Shown here: piece after piece, positions 60,924-64,000 of the stretch
How positions within the stretch are numbered: position 1 is the stretch's first letter
Layout of the letters: every line of letters starts with the position of its first letter
DNA from: GCA-2746795 sp964643965
Lineage (GTDB): Bacteria; Chloroflexota; Anaerolineae; Promineifilales; Promineifilaceae
Reading direction: 5' to 3'
DNA length: 64,000 nucleotides
Assembly (NCBI GenBank): GCA_964643965.1
Contig: CAZXVH010000004.1
Coordinates: 36,486 to 100,485, forward strand
Notes under the pieces: generated by a model
What the model was told of the DNA's origin: nothing
What the model saw: the letters and a program-made list of their open reading frames with translations, nothing else
Databases searched by the model: none
Made by a program: the position numbers and the translations under genes

Positions 60924-61011
60924 ACTTCTTCAACCAAACAATCAATCCACCCCGTGTCATTTCACGGCCGCAAAAGGTGCAACTGCCTCTGGATTGTTTT
61001 GTTCTTGGCAT
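60904..61011 (-). CDS. 35-residue zinc-finger protein, probably truncated
   Basis: MPRTKQSRGSCTFCGREMTR then GGLIVWLKKYARIAH and TAA. The MPRTKQ...C-x-x-C-GREMT-x-GG opening matches the N-terminus of longer zinc-finger proteins, some fused to a pRiA4b ORF-3-like domain, in which a second pair of ligands (H, C) follows. Here the second pair is lost. A good AAGGAG ribosome site lies upstream. Its end overlaps the antitoxin start by 20 bp in another frame. It could be a relic or a coupling leader for the antitoxin. Confidence 0.6.
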   Translation of the reverse strand: MPRTKQSRGSCTFCGREMTRGGLIVWLKKYARIAH

Positions 61012-61062
61012 GTGATTCTCCTTTTTAGACTTTGGAAAGGCTTATTGTGAAACCGTTTTCTG

Positions 61063-61485
61063 TTACGAAACAAACCAGTTTTCGATTTTTAGTTCATCAA
61101 AATCTGAAAAATCTGAAACGTTACGGGTGACGAGAATCAAATTATTGGTGGCCGCAATGGCGGCAAATTGCCCGTCAGGATAAGAGGGTGGACGACCTAA
61201 TTGGCTTAAACGCGCTCTTTCAACCGCAAACCATTCTGCTGCCGTTGCATCGAAAGGTAAAATGGCAATTTCCGCTCGAACTGTTTTATATAGATATTGC
61301 TCAATAATTGTGCGTTTATGCGATTTGGGCAGCCTGAATACACCAAACAGCATTTCATGCCAAGTGGTCGCTGCGATAGCGAGGTTGCCTGCATTTTTTT
61401 GGATACGACTGACGATTGGGGCATAGGGTACTTTCCGAATGGGTTCGGAGAGTATGTTTGTATCGAGTAAATAAATTAGAGCCAT
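61063..61485 (-). CDS. vapC: VapC-type PIN toxin
   Basis: 140 residues. First Asp in YLLDTNILSEPIRK, then TWHEMLFGV, and YPDGQFAAIAATNNLILVTR with the later acidic residue, then NVSDFSDFDELKIENW. This is the full VapC layout, an RNase that usually targets tRNA or rRNA. I chose ATG 61485, which overlaps the antitoxin stop by 10 bp; 15 upstream residues are not used. Confidence 0.87.
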   Translation of the reverse strand: MALIYLLDTNILSEPIRKVPYAPIVSRIQKNAGNLAIAATTWHEMLFGVFRLPKSHKRTIIEQYLYKTVRAEIAILPFDATAAEWFAVERARLSQLGRPPSYPDGQFAAIAATNNLILVTRNVSDFSDFDELKIENWFVS

Positions 61486-61775
61486 GGGTTTGTATCTGGT
61501 GCGGGCGTTCGGTCCCGTACATCTGCCCAAATATCGTCAGGGTCAATGTCCAGGTTATCAATGTCCCACTTTTGGCGCCACTCAAGATACGCCGTCCAAA
61601 AATCTCGTTTTGGTTGATTCGCCAACAGCTTGGCATACTCTTCTGCTGACAAAATAACAGCGACAGGTTGTCCTCTGCGGGTCACTTGTACAGGCTGGTT
61701 TGTCTCTTCTGCATCCCGCACAATCGCCGCAAACTGGTTGCGCGCTTCGGCGATTGAATAGGTTGTTTCGCTCAT
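61476..61775 (-). CDS. Phd/YefM-type antitoxin of the VapC pair
   Basis: 99 residues. TYSIAEARNQFAAIVRDAEE followed by QPVQVTRRGQPVAVILSAEE, the standard Phd/YefM N-terminus, then an acidic C-terminus (DPDDIWADVRDRT). It binds DNA and the VapC toxin. Start ATG 61775 with GGAGGTG upstream. It overlaps VapC by 10 bp. Confidence 0.9.
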   Translation of the reverse strand: MSETTYSIAEARNQFAAIVRDAEETNQPVQVTRRGQPVAVILSAEEYAKLLANQPKRDFWTAYLEWRQKWDIDNLDIDPDDIWADVRDRTPAPDTNPWL

Positions 61776-61899
61776 AGCACCTCCATGTAGCCATTTATAT
61801 GGCTATTTTACAGAGTGCAGAGAAGGGATGTCAATGGGAAACGGCCGTTTCCACACGTCTGAAACATCAAACAACATCTCCCAAAAACAATGCTTATTT

Positions 61900-62142
61900 T
61901 TAATAGCTATCTTTGCGATGTAAAACACGACCAATTTCAATGTGATTCTCAAACACATCAAATAAGATTCTGTAGTCACCAACTCTGATGCGGTAGGCAG
62001 GTTCAAAGTTTGTGAGCTTTTTGACATTGGAAACATGAGGAAATTTTTCTAACTCCAAGATTTTTACATGAATTCTTTGTTTGTTTTGCTTGTCGATCTT
62101 TTTCAGGTCTTTGATCGCAGTTTTACGAATATTAATCTGCAT
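61900..62142 (-). CDS. RelE/ParE-family toxin
   Basis: 80 residues. TAIKDLKKIDKQNKQRIHVK, then AYRIRVGDYRILFDVFENH and GRVLHRKDSY, the RelE pattern with the Arg-rich strand and a His-Arg near the end. It is a probable ribosome-dependent or gyrase-directed toxin; which one is not clear. It overlaps its antitoxin by 11 bp. Confidence 0.87.
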   Translation of the reverse strand: MQINIRKTAIKDLKKIDKQNKQRIHVKILELEKFPHVSNVKKLTNFEPAYRIRVGDYRILFDVFENHIEIGRVLHRKDSY

Positions 62143-62320
62143 TTTTCAAATAATCTGCAAATGGGATGGTTTCATCATTTCTGGTTGCTTTGAGCAACTT
62201 TAAATCATCCATATCTTCTTTGGAAACGATTTCTAGTTCATCACTTTGAAATCGTTCTAGGAACCATAAAACTTTGTCGGCTAATTGTTCATCTTTTATA
62301 TTTATAGTGATTGATCTCAT
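62132..62320 (-). CDS. Antitoxin of the RelE/ParE pair
   Basis: 62 residues, acidic, with an N-terminal ribbon-helix-like strand (MRSITINIKDEQLADKVLWF) and a C-terminus (DETIPFADYLKNAD) typical of small antitoxins partnering RelE-like toxins. It probably represses its own promoter. 62321-62478 upstream holds two AACGGCCGTT copies and no gene. Confidence 0.75.
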   Translation of the reverse strand: MRSITINIKDEQLADKVLWFLERFQSDELEIVSKEDMDDLKLLKATRNDETIPFADYLKNAD

Positions 62321-62478
62321 AATCTACCCTTTTTGTCCGTCTGCCACTTTTTGTTTTCTTGATTGTAACATGAGAAACGGCCGTTTGTCTTTGTGGGTTT
62401 TTGGGTGTGGTGGGTGGAGGGGAACGGCCGTTAGGAGTATATCGCTGACGGCAGGAGCAAAATAGCGTCGGATTAGCA

Positions 62479-63690
62479 TTATTCGTCCTTAGAAATTAGA
62501 CGACAAATAAGATATATTTCCTGTGGATCACTTTTATCAATTTCTATTACCTCACAAGTAACAAGCTCTCCTTTTTGATACTCACCTTGTTGAGGAATCC
62601 CGTAAATAAATACTTGATCGTTGGTGCTAACAAATTCACTGAGTACATCTGGCGGTGAATAGAGACTCTGTCCGGCCACCAGATCACCAACCTCAAGGGA
62701 GTCTGGATCGATTTGTTGATTCAAAAAAGCGGTGGCAAACTTTGAAGATTGAGAAGCGATTTCGGGCAATTCTTCATCCTCAAACTTTGTTTCGTAGTAA
62801 GGTTTGCCTGAAGAAGATGGTGAACGATAGTTAGTTGCATCACTGTTTGGATCTCACCTCTCTTTAACAGATTGCGCAACCCGTGAAGAGCGGGATATAT
62901 CCATGATTTCCAACGGGTCGGGTAGAACTGGACGTTGACGGAAAGTTGGAACTTGACCTTGTATGTCCATTGCCCTCGTTTTTACAGCTGATGGGCCAGG
63001 ATAGCGCAACATTGCAAGAAACATTTTAATACGGTCTAGTTCGGCAATTGAACTTACATCCTTTACTTGCAGTTGATGGAGCAAAAATGCCTCAAATTTC
63101 TCCCTAAAATCTCCAATCGAGGATTCTGTCCTGCCCTCAACGAAGGCATTGTTTGTAAATAAAGTCGAATGGCGTTGCCTCATATTAGTCAAATATAAGG
63201 AAGCAAACAGTTGTACTGAGCCATAACCAAGGCTTTTTCCCATGCCTAGGCGATGAACGCTATTCCCATTCCCCTGCGGCTGTACAACCCATGCCAATGC
63301 ACCGAGTTCCTTTGCTGTGAGATTCTCAAAATAGATGCGAAAAGTGAATGTCTTACCTGCCTTAACCGGTTTAATGGTGGTATGTTGAGTGCTGGTAGGT
63401 GACACATCATTCACAGTGCGTTTAACGTTTGGCCGATGCCAGTACAACTTGTGGTCTCGCAATGTCGTGGTTCCAGGCCCATTCCGCTTATCAGTGCGAA
63501 CAAAGCCAAAAACGGCTTCTGCAAAATCGATTATATTGGGATCATGCAGATGATAAAGCATCAAGTCAATTGGTCGGTCTTGATAAGGGATCCGAAAGAA
63601 TTGTGTAGAGCCAAAGAAAATTAATTCACCGTTCGAATCAACCAAGTAAAACAGCGGATCGCCTATCGCACTCAGTTCTCTAGTCAGGGG
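62479..63690 (-). pseudogene. CRISPR-associated RAMP protein (TIGR03986-like), broken
   Basis: About 400 codons in one frame interrupted by TGA at 62854-62856, read as VAQSVKER, stop, DPNSDATNYRSP, continuing 125 residues to the end (VTCEVIEIDKSDPQEIYLIC). The N-terminal part has RLGMGKSLGYGSVQ, FTFRIYFENLTAKELGALAW and FFGSTQFFRIPY, matching the RAMP Gly-rich loop of TIGR03986/Csm3-like type III proteins. The frame continues upstream of the first ATG/TTG (PLTRELSAIGDPLFYLVD) until about 63690, where it stops matching. It is therefore truncated at the 5' end. An Arg codon (CGA) mutated to TGA explains the internal stop. Confidence 0.7.
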
Positions 63691-63959
63691 TTGAAACGAA
63701 AGCAGAAAATATCACCTGCACGGCCGCCTACCGCAGCAGCGTTGAACAGGACATTGAGCGCGAAGAAGCGATCACCTTTGCCGACAGTGACGACGAGCAG
63801 GCTATACCATTTACCAATATGGTATTTCACGCGACGTACAGTACCGGCGAGGTTCACATCATCCCCGGCGGAAGCCACAACCAATCCACCAAAACTAATC
63901 CCCTGATACCTCTTTCGATGTATGACAGTAATCCCCTCTGGCTGCTATTGTCAACATCG
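63687..63959 (+). pseudogene. Gene fragment, plus strand, unrecognised
   Basis: From about 63687 one plus frame reads SGVETKAENITCTAAYRSSV, then EQDIEREEAITFADSDDEQA, then IPFTNMVFHATYSTGEVHII, then PGGSHNQ, with codon usage like real genes here. It has no start: TAG lies just upstream. It runs into the terminal repeats of the putative insertion sequence and stops at TAA 63957. It looks like the middle of a gene cut at both ends. I do not recognise the family; the opposite frame is less gene-like. Confidence 0.5.
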
Positions 63960-64000
63960 GGTGTATAAGTCCCCAAAACATCGGGTTAAAAAGTCCCCTA
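63946..64000. mobile_element. Possible terminal repeats of an IS21-type insertion sequence
   Basis: TGTCAACATCGGGTGTATAAG followed by ACATCGGGTTAAAAAGTCCCC: two tandem copies of an ACATCGGGT-x-AGTCCCC unit. Tandem internal repeats at an end beginning TGT are seen in IS21-family elements. The element would continue beyond the window. No transposase is visible here. Confidence 0.4.

Larger units (their letters stand above)
1..64000. repeat. Dispersed palindrome AACGGCCGTT (about 60 perfect copies)
   Basis: The perfect 10-bp palindrome AACGGCCGTT recurs across the window, about 60 times by eye, plus roughly 30 copies with one edge changed. Examples lie near 1750, 2272, 3899, 14489, 16841, 24028, 29311, 39987, 42454, 46438, 52055, 57256 and 62422. 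It occurs inside genes in all three frames (Asn-Gly-Arg; Thr-Ala-Val; Arg-Pro) and between genes. Two copies back to back form terminator hairpins at 3948-3977 and 52054-52082. Perfect copies are missing from about 7.6-14.5 kb. Confidence 0.95.

Noticed and set aside
62854..62856. The TGA in the RAMP gene as a selenocysteine codon
   Set aside because: No Cys or redox context, no family precedent, and I see no hairpin with a GGTC loop just downstream. A CGA-to-TGA mutation is simpler.
59000..64000. CRISPR array near cas6
   Set aside because: I looked for regularly spaced direct repeats of 25-40 bp and saw none in this stretch.

Overview
The window looks like a chromosomal segment of a Chloroflexota bacterium, probably Anaerolineae or a related filamentous class. 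This is inferred from gene content: DUF2089/SHOCT proteins, a DUF5107 protein, a secreted protein ending in YIYLPVIIKP, amylosucrase plus trehalose synthase, WS/DGAT, and a CUAEP-tail radical SAM selenoprotein. A strong genome signature is the perfect palindrome AACGGCCGTT. I count about 60 copies by eye in 64 kb, in genes in all three frames (read as NGR, TAV or RP) and between genes. Two assembly gaps are present (10423-10432 and 41765-41864). I saw no rRNA, tRNA or CRISPR array.

Layout. 1-6.2 kb holds core metabolism: two tandem PEP/pyruvate-binding proteins, an ErpA/IscA Fe-S carrier, DUF2203, citrate synthase (minus strand) and GTP cyclohydrolase I. 6.2-17.2 kb is a sugar-uptake and alpha-glucan cluster. 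It has a LacI regulator with a clear promoter and operator, a tandemly duplicated solute-binding lipoprotein, two MalF/MalG-type permeases, trehalose synthase, a methyltransferase and amylosucrase, but no transporter ATPase. 17.3-20.5 kb is one large secreted protein. 20.7-24.6 kb is an operon in which four of five genes carry a SHOCT-like module. 24.7-41.5 kb holds aspS, a glycosidase lipoprotein, a histidine phosphatase, an FHA-transmembrane-M23-SH3 protein, an unrecognised three-gene operon (A, B, C) sharing one module, a double-XRE regulator, a DUF5107 protein, a DEAD-box helicase with a long leader, pyruvate kinase and an aldo/keto reductase. 41.6-47.4 kb holds a possible xseA remnant at the gap, yggX, the radical SAM selenoprotein with an in-frame UGA, a lipoprotein, an ATP-grasp ligase and PPK2. 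47.6-52 kb is a membrane/lipid operon (unknown, RDD, WS/DGAT, coiled membrane protein, holin-like). 52.2-57.2 kb has an alpha/beta hydrolase and an FtsX-type permease pair.

54.4-64 kb is a decaying accessory island. It contains intact Phd/PIN, Phd/VapC and RelE modules, a UPF0175/PIN pair with a truncated toxin, two antitoxin-like genes with in-frame stops, a 35-residue zinc-finger ORF, a lone cas6, a CRISPR RAMP gene with an internal TGA and a missing 5' end, a fragment of another gene, and what looks like the end of an insertion sequence at the window edge.

Long perfect inverted repeats, some acting as terminators, and several dispersed intergenic repeat families lie between genes. One repeat family (core CTKCGRCAAGCTCAG) has entered coding sequences in frame.
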